DNA of 55,899 nucleotides, taken from contig JANSXW010000025.1 in the NCBI GenBank assembly GCA_024742755.1, positions 1 through 55,899 on the forward strand, in the 5' to 3' direction. Shown here in pieces: positions 1 through 8,388 of the stretch (position 1 is its first letter; the number at the start of each line of letters is the position of its first letter). The DNA comes from a bacterium. Lineage in GTDB: Bacteria > Bacteroidota > Bacteroidia > Chitinophagales > Saprospiraceae. Position numbers and translations under genes: made by a program. The notes under the pieces are model-generated. The model saw only the letters and a program-made list of their open reading frames with translations. It had not been told where the DNA came from and did not search any database.

Positions 1-180
1 GTAGAGCAGCACAACGCCGGGGCAACGCGTTCGACAAAGCACCGCAGGCCATTCATTCTTTTGTATTTCGAAGAATATGCCGATCAGTTGACCGCGCTGT
101 CGAGGGAGCGGTGGTCGAAGTCATTGGAGGGAGGGGCAGCCAAAAAAGGCCCTTCCAAAGGAAGAGCCTTCAATCAATAA
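1..180 (+). CDS. Possible 3' end of an unrecognised gene (partial)
   Basis: Frame 1 is open from the window edge to a TAA at 178-180 and reads about 59 residues, with segments such as FILLYFEEYADQL and a basic tail KKGPSKGRAFNQ. Codon third positions are GC-rich like those of neighbouring genes, which favours real coding. The start lies outside the window. I do not recognise the family. Its last codons overlap the hairpin that looks like the terminator of the convergent transglycosylase gene, so it could also be a chance open frame. Confidence 0.35.
   Translation, partial: VEQHNAGATRSTKHRRPFILLYFEEYADQLTALSRERWSKSLEGGAAKKGPSKGRAFNQ
142..170 (-). terminator. Intrinsic terminator of the lytic transglycosylase gene
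   Basis: Arms AAGGC-C-CTTCC (146-156) and GGAAG-A-GCCTT (160-170) pair around an AAA loop with one internal mismatch. Read on the minus strand the hairpin is followed by a run of Ts (145-142). It lies about 37 bases past the stop codon of the gene at 207-1352. Confidence 0.7.
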
Positions 181-206
181 ACCTTATTTATGCGAAGTTC
201 TAATGC

Positions 207-1352
207 TTAGGGTTTGATGTAGCCGGAGCCATCGTTGGTCACGTACAGCGACAATTCCTGATGGACGAATACCTCCGCCTCTTTGAGTTGATTCCATTGC
301 TGGATTTGAGCTTCGGTGATGTTGAACCGCTTTGCTACATCGCCAATGGTCTCTCCCGGGCGTACCTTGTAATTCATATGGAAGGTATTGGGGTAGAGCA
401 GCTGATAATCCGTAGCATACTGGCCTGAACGGGCTGCAATGAGCGGCTTTAGGCCTTTCAAACCGGCAGCTGGAAGCAGCAGGTAGTGGCCATCTGCACG
501 CTTGGGGATAATGCTTCCCCGGTAAGCCGGGTTCAGTTTGCGAATATCGCTCAATGCTACGCCTGAAGCGTGTGCAATCTCTCCGAAAGTGAAGCGCTCG
601 TAGAGCTTGATGCCGCTGATCGGCTGATTGAAAACACCACGGAAATCCGGCTTCAGGCCGTGGTGGCTGTAGTAGTTGGTGATGTAGGCCGCAGCAATGA
701 ACCTTGGCACATAGTGGCGGGTCTCCTCAGGAAGGAAATTTGCAACCGTGTAGAAGTCCCGGCTGCCGGCCTGCTTAATCGCTGCATTGACGCGTACTGG
801 CCCACAGTTATAGGCAGCAAGCACGAGCGACCAGTCTTTATAGTGGCTGTGCAGGCGGGATAGCATTAAGACCGCTGCTTCCGTTGACCGGTACACATCA
901 TAGCGCTCATCCACCTGATGGTTAACTTCGAGGTCGTACAAGCGCGCGGTAGGGCGGATGAACTGCCACAATCCGGCAGCACCTGCATGAGAGGAAGCCG
1001 CTGTCTGAAGCCCTGTTTCAACAACAGGCAGATAGCGAAGCTCACGGGGTAGACCGTGCAGGCTCAGGTAGTGCTCGAAAATGGGAAAAAAAGCCGTTGT
1101 ACGGCCAAGCATGCGCTCCGTGTCGCGGTAGCCATCTGTAACGTAATCCTTGATGCGGTTGCGCACTTCCAGATCGTACCTGGCTTCGAAGGGAATAGTG
1201 AGGCGGTCGATCCGCTCCTTCACTTTGTCCTCTATCTCTGAAGACCAGCGAGCATTGAAGTCGCCCGATCGTTCGGAGAAGGGGTCAGATTTGGGCGTAG
1301 CAGTCAGGCTGTTCACTGCCAAAACAGCTACAATTGTCCATGGGAATTTCAT
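207..1352 (-). CDS. Membrane-bound lytic murein transglycosylase with LysM (MltD-like)
   Basis: Predicted to cleave the glycan strands of peptidoglycan in the periplasm. The 381 aa begin with a hydrophobic signal segment (about 1-18). The SLT (lysozyme-like) fold covers roughly 85-230: the catalytic glutamate lies in LPVVETGLQ, followed by the GLWQFIRPTARLYDL and AAYNCGPVRVNAAI blocks typical of family 1 transglycosylases. A single LysM peptidoglycan-binding repeat (YKVRPGETIGDVAKRFNI) sits near the C terminus, where E. coli MltD has two. The gene stands alone, with a terminator downstream and a good Bacteroidota-type promoter about 200 bases upstream. The family is secure; the exact MltD orthology is inferred. 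Confidence 0.9.
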   Translation of the reverse strand: MKFPWTIVAVLAVNSLTATPKSDPFSERSGDFNARWSSEIEDKVKERIDRLTIPFEARYDLEVRNRIKDYVTDGYRDTERMLGRTTAFFPIFEHYLSLHGLPRELRYLPVVETGLQTAASSHAGAAGLWQFIRPTARLYDLEVNHQVDERYDVYRSTEAAVLMLSRLHSHYKDWSLVLAAYNCGPVRVNAAIKQAGSRDFYTVANFLPEETRHYVPRFIAAAYITNYYSHHGLKPDFRGVFNQPISGIKLYERFTFGEIAHASGVALSDIRKLNPAYRGSIIPKRADGHYLLLPAAGLKGLKPLIAARSGQYATDYQLLYPNTFHMNYKVRPGETIGDVAKRFNITEAQIQQWNQLKEAEVFVHQELSLYVTNDGSGYIKP

Positions 1353-1916
1353 GCCTTTGGATTTTGCATGAAGCTTTACTGCATAGGGTTTAGCCTTTTA
1401 TGCAGCATGAGCATCAACAGAACTGCCTAAAGCAGCCCCCTGATCCTCAGCACAGCCGCCGGGAAAAGCAGCTGTGAGCCAACAACTAGTTTTATACTCT
1501 TCTTGTTTTCGTACATGTATCAAATTCAGACCCGCACAAGTGCTGATCTTTATTTGATGGGGCAAAACTATTCTCTTTAGGGTTAAAAGTCAACGATTTG
1601 TCTTTGCCTGCCCTTTTTTATCACCTGAGGGCGGAAGGTGTTACCACATATGGAGAAAAAATATGTTTCGTGCAGGGAACTAAAATTCTGCTTGTAACCA
1701 CTGTTTTTTTGCCCAAAAAGAATATTATACCTTAGTAAGGGGTGCATTCAGTAGTTCGTACCGGCCTAAATGGAGGTGGGCAGCGGAAGTCTTAACAAGT
1801 GTTAATGTTTTGTTAATAAAAATGATTTCGCAGGTTTCGGGAGCGTGAAACGGAGTTTTCTAATGTCATTTTTACAGCTCGACCGGCCTGAAATGGTAAG
1901 ATAAAGGAAGTCTGTT
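1353..1916. other. Divergent intergenic region, 564 bases
   Basis: No gene is seen here. It separates the transglycosylase (-) from the MoaD-like gene (+). An inverted repeat CTGCATA (1379-1385) / TATGCAG (1399-1405) lies 27 bases upstream of the transglycosylase ATG and would form a hairpin in its leader RNA. On the other side TTAACAAGTGTTAA (1792-1805) is a perfect inverted repeat followed by another GTTAA at 1812-1816, which could be an operator. An AAAGGA before the MoaD start (about 1903-1908) is a weak ribosome binding site. Confidence 0.5.
1563..1593 (-). promoter_or_regulatory. Bacteroidota-type promoter for the transglycosylase gene
   Basis: On the minus strand TTG (1593-1591), 20 bases, then TAGTTTTG (1570-1563) matches the -33 TTG / -7 TAnnTTTG consensus exactly. 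The predicted transcript starts near 1556, giving a leader of about 200 bases that contains the hairpin at 1379-1405. Confidence 0.4.
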
Positions 1917-2159
1917 ATGAAGATTCAAGTTATCGCGTTCGGTATCGCAAAGGATATACTTGGCAACAGCCAGTTTGCGTTGGAGCTGCCCGCTGAAGCA
2001 ACGGTCAGTGACCTGAAAACCAAATTAACGGAACAGTTCCCTGAGTTTACTAAGCTGGCGTCTCTTTCCGTTGCGGTCAATACCAGTTATGCAAAGGACG
2101 ACCAACTCATACAGCCAGAAGACGAAGTCGTCATCATACCACCCGTAAGTGGGGGCTAG
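1917..2159 (+). CDS. MoaD/ThiS family sulfur-carrier protein
   Basis: An 80-residue beta-grasp protein ending in Gly-Gly (PPVSGG), the hallmark of MoaD and ThiS, whose C-terminal glycine is adenylated and thiocarboxylated. Length, the N-terminal MKIQVIAFGIAKDILG and the EDEVVIIPPVSGG end fit the molybdopterin synthase small subunit better than ThiS. No moaE, moaB, moeB or thi gene is beside it, so the partner must be encoded elsewhere. An AAAGGA lies 8 bases before the ATG. Confidence 0.85.
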   Translation: MKIQVIAFGIAKDILGNSQFALELPAEATVSDLKTKLTEQFPEFTKLASLSVAVNTSYAKDDQLIQPEDEVVIIPPVSGG

Positions 2160-2257
2160 TGGATTGCGCCGTAGATACTTGACAGTTGACGCCCATCACC
2201 AGTAAGCGCTCAAGCGTGAAAAGACTGTCGACTATTTCGGTCTAGTCGCACCAGCGG

Positions 2258-2288
2258 TTGTTCAGCTATCGAAAAAAAACTATCTTGG
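2258..2288 (+). promoter_or_regulatory. Candidate promoter for the TPR/CHAT-like gene
   Basis: TTG (2258-2260), 20 bases, TATCTTGG (2281-2288) is one base off the -7 consensus TAnnTTTG. It lies in the 298-base gene-free stretch 2160-2457, in which I see nothing else. The transcript would carry a leader of about 160 bases. Confidence 0.3.
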
Positions 2289-2457
2289 GGAATGATCACT
2301 TATAAAGGTGGCTGGCCTCAGCAACAGCACCGTTTTGCCCCCCTGTTGATTGCATCCCTTGAACATATCAAAAAGCAAGCACACTCAAAGTGCCATTTTC
2401 CCCGGCACCCAACATACATTCAGGAGTTGTATTTGACGGATTGACCATGTTCTTACT

Positions 2458-5256
2458 ATGAGAAAAACTGTACTGACCTTAATAGGCATTTGCGCCTTTA
2501 GTGTGCTGCACGCGCAGCCGCCGGGCGTTGCTGGTCAACATCAGAACCGGGCAGCCTCCTTGCTGCTCAGTCATGATTTTGAATCCGCAATTGCTGAGCT
2601 TAGACAAGCTGCTGCCCAGTATAAAGCAGCAGCGTCCTGGCCTTACTATTTTTCCTGCCTCAACCAGATTACTCAGGCTCAGCTTGAACTCGGGCAATTA
2701 GATGCCGCTAAGCAAACCGCCAAGCAGGCGCTCTGGCAAAGTATCGAAACCCTTAGCCGAAATAATGACGAAGCGGCAAAAGCTGCCCATAAACTCGGGC
2801 AGGTATACGAAGCCGCCGGACGCTTTGAGGATGCGATGGAATGCCATCGCATGGCTTATGATATCCGTGAGGATTTATTTTCACGGGAACACCCTCAAAC
2901 GGCAGCCTCCCTCCTGTTTATGGCTGTCACAGCGCGAAAGCAGCAAGCTTTTGAGGGGGCAGCCTCCTTACTGGAAGAAGCAGAAGCAGTCCTGACGGAA
3001 TACTACGAAGCAGGCCATCCCGAGTTGAGCCAGGTTTGGGAAGAAAGGGGCATGCTCTACGAAAAACAAGAACAGCTCCCTAAAGCCCGGGAGGCCTACG
3101 AGCAGGCAATAGCTATACTAAAAGTATTCCCCAATCAGTACCCGGAAGCCCTGGGGCGCAATTGGTGCCGGCTGGCCAGGTTGTTGCCTGAAGGGGAGCG
3201 GGCCCAGGCTTATCAGCGGGCCTATCACCTGTTTGAAGCCAATGAGCGCATGCAAAACAGTTTTGCCGGGGAAGCAGCCCTTGAACTGTCCAGGGATGCA
3301 TTGCAGGCAGGGCAACCGGCCCTGGCCGTTCAAATAGCGGAACGGGCTAAGCGGAATCCCGAGGCCCGGTCTTCCACCCATCCACTACTGGCAAAGTCGT
3401 ATCTTTTGCTGGGACAGCTTGAGCCCGCCCTTCAGCAATTTCGCCACTGGATCAATTCCGCTCCGGATGCCCTCCAACCTGCCGACTGGTCTAACGCAGC
3501 AGAACTGGCGCTACTGAGCGAAGCTGACGAAGAGGCGCTGCGGTGGAGCAAGCTTTTTGAGGAGCGTAGCGAAAGCCTCCTTCCGCGTTATTTTGCAGCC
3601 CGCGCCTATGCAGCATCTGGTAACGAAACGAGAGCCCGGCAAATTCTGAATCACATCATCCGCTCCCCGGAGCCTGCAACCCTTAAAGCACTGGCAGAGG
3701 AAGCCTTGGGGGAACTGGAGCTTCAAAATGGGGATACCGAACAGGCGATGGCGCATTTTAAGTCGGCCCTGAGGCAGGCGGGCCGCCATGAGTTTAGCCA
3801 AATCCGATTGCTTTACGCCCTGGGCCAGGCGCATACTTTACTGGCCGGGCAGGACCGGCATGCGATAGACAACATTATAGCCGGCACCGATTACTACGCT
3901 GAGCTGCAGGACCGCCTGGGGCACCTCGTGTCGAAACCGCTTACGCCATTTGAAGCACACTGGCTAAAAAACCACCTGGAAGGCATCGTAAACAGTGGGA
4001 TGCAGCACCTTTACCTGCAACAGCAATACGTCAGAAAAGACTTTTCAGTTGAGGGTGCCTACCATTGGTTTGAATTTGCCAAAGTTGCCCTTTTTGATTT
4101 TCACGATGTGGAAGCCTCCACCGCGCCTGCCTTCTGGAAGTACCGTTCGCACCGGCTGGAAAATGCGTACCCGTATGAGGCAGATGGGGCTTCAGGGGCA
4201 TCCTCCGCTGTAGCCGAAGTGTGGGCTGGCCACCGTTCGAAAGAGGCGGCACAGGTGAGGTATGCAGTAGAGCAAAAGCCCTTGCAGGAGTTTGAGACCG
4301 TGTTGGCTGCACTAAATTTGAGGAGCTACCATTACTGGATTGCGGGGCAGGACTTGTATGTGCTGCAATTGGGAGCAGGGGCAGGCCGGTTGTACCGAAA
4401 GACCATAGAGCCTGAGCAAAATGGGCAAATCAGAAGCCTAAGCGGGCAGACGTTGTTTCCGGGATTGGAAGCGTCAGATGCTGCCGGGATTTCCGGTATA
4501 TTGGTATTGCCCAGCCATCAGCTGGCGATGTACCCTTTTAGCAGGATAGCGTTTGGGGAAGGCACTGTTGCTGACACTTATGTCCTCTACCGTCATCTTT
4601 GTGCTGCGTCTTTTCTGGGCGACCTTTCCACCGCCGGGCAGTTGCCCGGTGCAGAAGCGGATGCTTATTTCTTTCAAAAGGAGCCTTCTGAAAAGAATAG
4701 CGACACCGTGGTGGCGGTGCCTACAAGCCACTCGTCAATCCACAATTGCTTCGCTGTGCTGTCCGGTTGGCTGAGCACTTCCAGGGCATTGATGAAACTG
4801 CCGGCCCCCTACGAGGCTGTTAATGCCCGATTGTTGCTAGCGGCAGACGCGGGGAGTGCGCTGGCGCTGGCTCGCTCCGGATTGCCCCGTACCCGGTATT
4901 TCGCACTGGATGAGGCGTACACCGACTATTGGGGCAATAGCACCACCGGCCTGATCAACCGGGTGCGCGCTCAGCAACAGTTTATTGGGGCTTTCATCGA
5001 GCAGCAGGGCCTCTGCGAGGAACCCGAAGTTTATGTAAACTGGCTGGAGACCGCCGCATCGTCGCCAAACCTCATAGGGCAACTGGCCGCCCTGCAGGCA
5101 CAACCGGAGTATAAGGTACTTCAAACAGTGCGCACTTTCGGAGCACCTTACAGCCAGTCGGGAAAGAGAAGCGGCGGGGCTTCTGATATCCCGGTTCTCT
5201 GGATTCTTGGCGGCGTGTTTTGGCTCATACTGACCGGGCTTTGGGTCAGGCGTTAA
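2458..5256 (+). CDS. Exported TPR-repeat protein with degenerate CHAT-like C-terminal region
   Basis: The 932 aa start with a signal peptide (MRKTVLTLIGICAFSVLHAQ). About residues 25-500 are tetratricopeptide repeats, for example KLGQVYEAAGRFEDAMECHR and ERGMLYEKQEQLPKAREAY, with GNETRARQIL and NGDTEQAMAHFKSAL further on. The segment with ILVLPSHQLAMYPFSRIAF resembles the entry to a CHAT protease domain (the PFxxL region), but I cannot find the ATHG histidine block or the SxCETG cysteine block, so the peptidase centre looks lost. The protein ends in one membrane span (WILGGVFWLILTGLWV) and RR, as many Bacteroidota TPR-CHAT proteins do. Probably an envelope scaffold. The CHAT assignment is tentative. 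Its stop is 3 bases from the end of the convergent SDR gene. Confidence 0.65.
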   Translation: MRKTVLTLIGICAFSVLHAQPPGVAGQHQNRAASLLLSHDFESAIAELRQAAAQYKAAASWPYYFSCLNQITQAQLELGQLDAAKQTAKQALWQSIETLSRNNDEAAKAAHKLGQVYEAAGRFEDAMECHRMAYDIREDLFSREHPQTAASLLFMAVTARKQQAFEGAASLLEEAEAVLTEYYEAGHPELSQVWEERGMLYEKQEQLPKAREAYEQAIAILKVFPNQYPEALGRNWCRLARLLPEGERAQAYQRAYHLFEANERMQNSFAGEAALELSRDALQAGQPALAVQIAERAKRNPEARSSTHPLLAKSYLLLGQLEPALQQFRHWINSAPDALQPADWSNAAELALLSEADEEALRWSKLFEERSESLLPRYFAARAYAASGNETRARQILNHIIRSPEPATLKALAEEALGELELQNGDTEQAMAHFKSALRQAGRHEFSQIRLLYALGQAHTLLAGQDRHAIDNIIAGTDYYAELQDRLGHLVSKPLTPFEAHWLKNHLEGIVNSGMQHLYLQQQYVRKDFSVEGAYHWFEFAKVALFDFHDVEASTAPAFWKYRSHRLENAYPYEADGASGASSAVAEVWAGHRSKEAAQVRYAVEQKPLQEFETVLAALNLRSYHYWIAGQDLYVLQLGAGAGRLYRKTIEPEQNGQIRSLSGQTLFPGLEASDAAGISGILVLPSHQLAMYPFSRIAFGEGTVADTYVLYRHLCAASFLGDLSTAGQLPGAEADAYFFQKEPSEKNSDTVVAVPTSHSSIHNCFAVLSGWLSTSRALMKLPAPYEAVNARLLLAADAGSALALARSGLPRTRYFALDEAYTDYWGNSTTGLINRVRAQQQFIGAFIEQQGLCEEPEVYVNWLETAASSPNLIGQLAALQAQPEYKVLQTVRTFGAPYSQSGKRSGGASDIPVLWILGGVFWLILTGLWVRR

Positions 5257-5259
5257 ACC

Positions 5260-6141
5260 TTAGGACAACAGCATTTCCTGTATCTCCCGGTAGGCAGCAA
5301 TCGTTGAATTCGTATTTGTGGCACAGGTGTCCCAAAGCTGTTGGTTGAATGCTGTGTTGTAAGTGATAGGAGAAGACTTTACGATCTGCCCTTTGAAAAG
5401 GTATTTTCCGCTGAGCCGCTCGTAGTCGTCAGAAAGCGACAAACGCAACAGCGCGCTGATCGATTCTTCTGATGTACGCTCCCAAAAGCGGGTAGCCAGT
5501 TTAACAGCCCAGTGCAGAAAACGGGGCACCTGCTGAATGGTGGCCGGGTGGTGCGCGCCAGTTGAAAAGGCATGGACATCCACCCCTGTGCCAGACAAAC
5601 GGCGGTTGAGCTCGTACGTCCAGGACAAGCGGGCCAGGGCGACCTGCCGCTGTGCATCCCGGATGGAGAAGTTGTACTTCAATCCCGGATCGTTGAAGTT
5701 GATGGCACCCAGCCGGTGCGATTCGTAAGTCAGGTTGAGGACCCGTGCGCCATCCGCTGCCATGAGCAATGAGCTCAGTTCATTGGTGAACAGATAGGGC
5801 GCCAGCACATTGTAGGCGAAGTTGCGTTCCTTGCCATTTGGCGTGAGCTTCCGGATGGGAAAGTAAGCCTCCGCCAGGTTGAGGAGCAAATGAGCAGACC
5901 GGTAGTTGTGCAGGATTTCCTGTGCTTTCGATTTGATGTCTTCCTGTGAAAACCAGTCAACGAGGATCAGATCGATATCCGGGTTTTGGCTCTCTTCGAT
6001 CAGTTTGATCCTTGCTTTGCGGGCCCGCTTTTTGTTATCACAGACCATTACGACAGTTGCGCCTTCCCGGGCAAGCCCCCGGGCGGCAGCGTAACCCAGC
6101 CCGGATTCGGCACCGGTTACGAGGCAGGTGAAATTTTTCAT
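5260..6141 (-). CDS. Short-chain dehydrogenase/reductase homologue lacking the YxxxK motif
   Basis: A 293-aa Rossmann protein related to the retinol dehydrogenase-like SDRs. The nucleotide-binding TGAESGLG lies at residues 9-16, NLAE (88-91) takes the place of NNAG, and VLNLTYESH is at about 134-142. In the position of the catalytic YxxxK, aligned through the following LARLSWTYEL helix, the sequence is QRQVA (164-168), so both Tyr and Lys are missing. I start at ATG 6141 because SDRs begin just before the first beta strand; the upstream extension to 6324 has no homology. It is convergent with the TPR gene. Likely a cofactor-binding non-enzyme or an altered enzyme. Confidence 0.75.
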   Translation of the reverse strand: MKNFTCLVTGAESGLGYAAARGLAREGATVVMVCDNKKRARKARIKLIEESQNPDIDLILVDWFSQEDIKSKAQEILHNYRSAHLLLNLAEAYFPIRKLTPNGKERNFAYNVLAPYLFTNELSSLLMAADGARVLNLTYESHRLGAINFNDPGLKYNFSIRDAQRQVALARLSWTYELNRRLSGTGVDVHAFSTGAHHPATIQQVPRFLHWAVKLATRFWERTSEESISALLRLSLSDDYERLSGKYLFKGQIVKSSPITYNTAFNQQLWDTCATNTNSTIAAYREIQEMLLS

Positions 6142-6383
6142 TTGTTGTTTACAGTTTATGCTCAGGGCTTCTCGAAAACATATTTTTGCCCCTCTACTAA
6201 TGTTCATGGGCTGCCTCCCAACTTGCGACCAGGATAGCAGCAATACGTCCTTTACGGTTGTATTAATCGCTAAAAACAATAATAAATTGTGATGAAGCGA
6301 AAATAAGCAGTCTGGGCCGCCCATGCGGTGATTTTTGTCACCCCCTTTGTAGATAAACTGTCATGAATCAGACAGGCAGGTGG

Positions 6384-7247
6384 CTACCGGTCGTATTGGT
6401 GCAGGTCGAGATCTTCGATCAGATTGATGATTTTTTCAGCGTATTTGGGGTCTGTGGCATAACCAGCTTTTTTAAGCCCCCGTGCCCAACCCTTGTAGTC
6501 ATTGGACTTGAGTTGGAACAAAGGCTGATAGCGGCTGCTTCGCTTCAGGAGCAGGCTGTGGGCACGGAAACTTTCCCAGGCGCTTTTGTAGATGCGGAAA
6601 AAATCTTTGTGGCTGTCATCCGTAAAATTGCTGCAGTGCCCTTTGGAGCAACTTTTTGAGAAACACTTCATCCCGAAGTGATTGTTGTTGCGGGTGGCCA
6701 GCTTGCTTTCGCCCACATTGCTTTCGAGCAAGCCCTGCGCCAGCGTGATGCTCGCCGGTATGCCGTACTTATCCATTTCCATGCGGGCCACTTTGGCGAA
6801 CCGTTTCACATAGGCTTTTTGTTTTTGCCGCTTCGTCCTGCGGTCGGCAGCACTTTCTTTCCGGGCTTCCCCCTTATTGGCTGCGGTCAGGTTGGAGTAG
6901 GTGTTTGCCAGGTTGCTGACGTTGGTCCGGGGCGCAGGTTTGGCGGCTGAGGTTTCCGTTTTGGGTGCCTGCTTTTCCACAAGAGAGGTGTTCATGGCAT
7001 GAGCCTGCGTGGCCGGCTCCAGGAAGGCCACCGTTTGCGCCATAGACCGGGAGGTGGGCTGAGGCTGCACAACAGCCGCCGCCGGCCGGTTCAGCTGCAA
7101 GTCAATAACCATATCTTTCTGCAGAGCCATATAAGCCGCAGCGCCAAGCAGCGCCGTCTTGAGCCAGTGTTTTTGAATGGCAAGGCTGCTCTCCTGTCCC
7201 GCTCTGTAGGCGAGCTGCCGGATGTTTGTTTCGTTGATGAAGTTCAT
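6384..7247 (-). CDS. Glucosaminidase-domain peptidoglycan hydrolase
   Basis: 287 aa. A membrane span near residues 28-42 (WLKTALLGAAAYMAL) is followed by a long Pro/Ala/Thr-rich linker and a basic stretch (RRTKRQKQKAYVKRF). The last 140 residues are a FlgJ/endo-beta-N-acetylglucosaminidase domain: ITLAQGLLESNVGESKLA carries the catalytic Glu (about E175), then NNHFGMKC and the terminal KAGYATDPKYAEKIINLIE. It presumably cuts glycan strands during cell-wall turnover or division. I use ATG 7247 rather than 7340 because a consensus promoter at 7311-7340 lies inside the longer reading. Confidence 0.88.
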   Translation of the reverse strand: MNFINETNIRQLAYRAGQESSLAIQKHWLKTALLGAAAYMALQKDMVIDLQLNRPAAAVVQPQPTSRSMAQTVAFLEPATQAHAMNTSLVEKQAPKTETSAAKPAPRTNVSNLANTYSNLTAANKGEARKESAADRRTKRQKQKAYVKRFAKVARMEMDKYGIPASITLAQGLLESNVGESKLATRNNNHFGMKCFSKSCSKGHCSNFTDDSHKDFFRIYKSAWESFRAHSLLLKRSSRYQPLFQLKSNDYKGWARGLKKAGYATDPKYAEKIINLIEDLDLHQYDR

Positions 7248-7310
7248 ATCTATCAGGATTGAGTACCGGATGGCGGCCCGCTTACCGGCTGTTAAAACAA
7301 AATGATGCAA

Positions 7311-7340
7311 CAAATTTAAAATAAAACGTTTTAAAAACAA
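7311..7340 (-). promoter_or_regulatory. Bacteroidota-type promoter for the glucosaminidase gene
   Basis: On the minus strand TTG (7340-7338), 19 bases, TAAATTTG (7318-7311), a full match to the -33/-7 consensus. The predicted start near 7304 leaves a leader of about 57 bases before ATG 7247. The AAAACGTTTT palindrome (7324-7333) lies inside the spacer and could be an operator. Confidence 0.5.
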
Positions 7341-7383
7341 ATCAATTTAAACATATTTTGTTTTTTATGCTTCCCGGCAGGTT

Positions 7384-7398
7384 TTAAGAGACTCTTAA
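7384..7398. promoter_or_regulatory. Palindrome between divergent promoters
   Basis: TTAAGAG-A-CTCTTAA is a perfect inverted repeat of 7-base arms around one base. It sits between the glucosaminidase promoter (-) and the Skp promoter (+), where a dimeric regulator could control both. No regulator gene is adjacent. Confidence 0.3.
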
Positions 7399-7430
7399 CC
7401 AACACCCATCCAATTTTTCCCCTCTTTTAA

Positions 7431-7461
7431 TTGTTGTAGTCCCGGTGTCCAACTACCTTTG
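7431..7461 (+). promoter_or_regulatory. Bacteroidota-type promoter for the Skp gene
   Basis: TTG (7431-7433), 20 bases, TACCTTTG (7454-7461) matches the consensus fully. The start is expected near 7468, about 41 bases before the ATG at 7509. Confidence 0.5.
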
Positions 7462-7508
7462 CGGAAATTTCCGCAAATACTATTTCTGAATCAGAAAAAC
7501 AAAACAAT

Positions 7509-8009
7509 ATGAAGTCATACATCCTTTTTGCCGCTTTCCTGTTTTTGACACCTGCCCTGTCGATGGCACAGAAGTACGGCCACCTCAACTTTGGCAACCT
7601 CATCTCCTCACTGGAAGAAACCAAAGCCGCCGACAGCGAGCTGGAGGCTTACCAAAAGCAACTCGTGACCAAAGGCGAGGAGATGGCCTCCACCTGGCAG
7701 AAAGAAGCCCAAGCCTTTGCGCAGCAGGTGCAGAGCGGAACGATGACGCCAAAAGCGCAGCAGGAAACTCAGGCCAAGCTCGAAAAAGAGCGTGATGAAA
7801 TCCTGGCCTATGAGCAGGAAGTAGCTCAAAAAGTACAGGCAAAACGGCAGGAACTGCTGGAGCCGCTCATCACCAAAGCCGAGCAGGCTATTCAGGAAGT
7901 GGCTAAGGAAAACGGCTACGTCATGATTTTTGATACCAGCGTTTTCAATGCCATCTTGTTTGCCGAAGAGGCTGATGATGTGATGGAACTGGTGAAGGCG
8001 AAGCTGTAG
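7509..8009 (+). CDS. OmpH/Skp family periplasmic chaperone
   Basis: 166 aa with a cleavable signal peptide ending at LSMAQ. The mature protein opens with KYGHLNFGNLI, the usual Skp start, and then forms long charged helices (about 40-130, rich in Lys/Glu/Gln, such as KLEKERDEILAYEQEVAQKV) that make the tentacles of the Skp trimer. It ends with the beta strand block VAKENGYVMIFDTS. Skp holds unfolded outer-membrane proteins in the periplasm; in Bacteroidota several copies are usual, often next to bamA, which is not present here. Own promoter upstream and terminator downstream, so probably monocistronic. Confidence 0.9.
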   Translation: MKSYILFAAFLFLTPALSMAQKYGHLNFGNLISSLEETKAADSELEAYQKQLVTKGEEMASTWQKEAQAFAQQVQSGTMTPKAQQETQAKLEKERDEILAYEQEVAQKVQAKRQELLEPLITKAEQAIQEVAKENGYVMIFDTSVFNAILFAEEADDVMELVKAKL

Positions 8010-8030
8010 CATTTCGATTTCGCCCGCGCC

Positions 8031-8072
8031 AAAAAAGCCGCTACCGGAGGATGTTCGGGTAGCGGCTTTCGT
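8031..8072 (+). terminator. Intrinsic terminator of the Skp gene
   Basis: A perfect 12-bp stem, AAAGCCGCTACC (8034-8045) with GGTAGCGGCTTT (8058-8069), and a 12-base loop, 25 bases after the Skp stop codon. A run of As before it and Ts after it let it work in both directions. Confidence 0.75.
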
Positions 8073-8250
8073 ATTTCTGTACTCCCGCCAACGCCAAATC
8101 ATACAGCTTGCCCACGTACTCCGCCTGCAGCCCTTTGGCAAAGACCGCCTGACCGTGTACATGCAGTGTGGTGAAAAGCTCTGGTATACAGTGCCAGCCG
8201 GACACCCAAGCTGCGCAGGTGGCTGGAAGGGTAATTTTCCACTTAAATGC
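8041..8250 (-). pseudogene. Possible gene remnant of unknown family
   Basis: The minus strand is open for about 68 codons to a TAG inside the Skp terminator (8043-8041). The end reads AEYVGKLYDLALAGVQ then KYESRYPNILR, and GC-rich third positions suggest former coding. It has no ATG; a GTG near 8205 is the only possible start. I do not recognise it. It may be a truncated gene or chance. Confidence 0.2.
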
Positions 8251-8270
8251 TTATCTTTAAATAAAAAAAC

Positions 8271-8388
8271 ATGGCATCTGCGGTGCGAATAACAAATGAA
8301 GTGTTACAAGAGCTAGCGGAGCTGGGTCCTTTGCATCTGGAGCGCCCCTTCTCCCGCGACGGCTTTGAGCAATTATCCGCACGCTATC
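8271..8388 (+). pseudogene. N-terminal remnant of a Uma2 family (DUF820) endonuclease-like gene
   Basis: From ATG 8271 the frame reads MASAVRITNEVLQELAEL then GPLHLERPFSRDGFEQL, which matches my knowledge of the start of Uma2/DUF820 proteins (PD-(D/E)XK fold, common as many copies). After about 39 residues the similarity stops exactly where the rtcB 3' end begins on the other strand (stop codon at 8384-8386); the open frame runs on only to TAA 8447 through antisense rtcB sequence. An intact protein would be about 190 aa and the catalytic residues are absent. A deletion or rearrangement next to rtcB is the likely cause. Confidence 0.6.

Noticed and set aside
7608..8162. Long minus-strand open frame opposite the Skp gene
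   Set aside because: It is antisense to a well-supported chaperone, its protein is low-complexity Leu/Phe-rich, and it crosses the Skp terminator.
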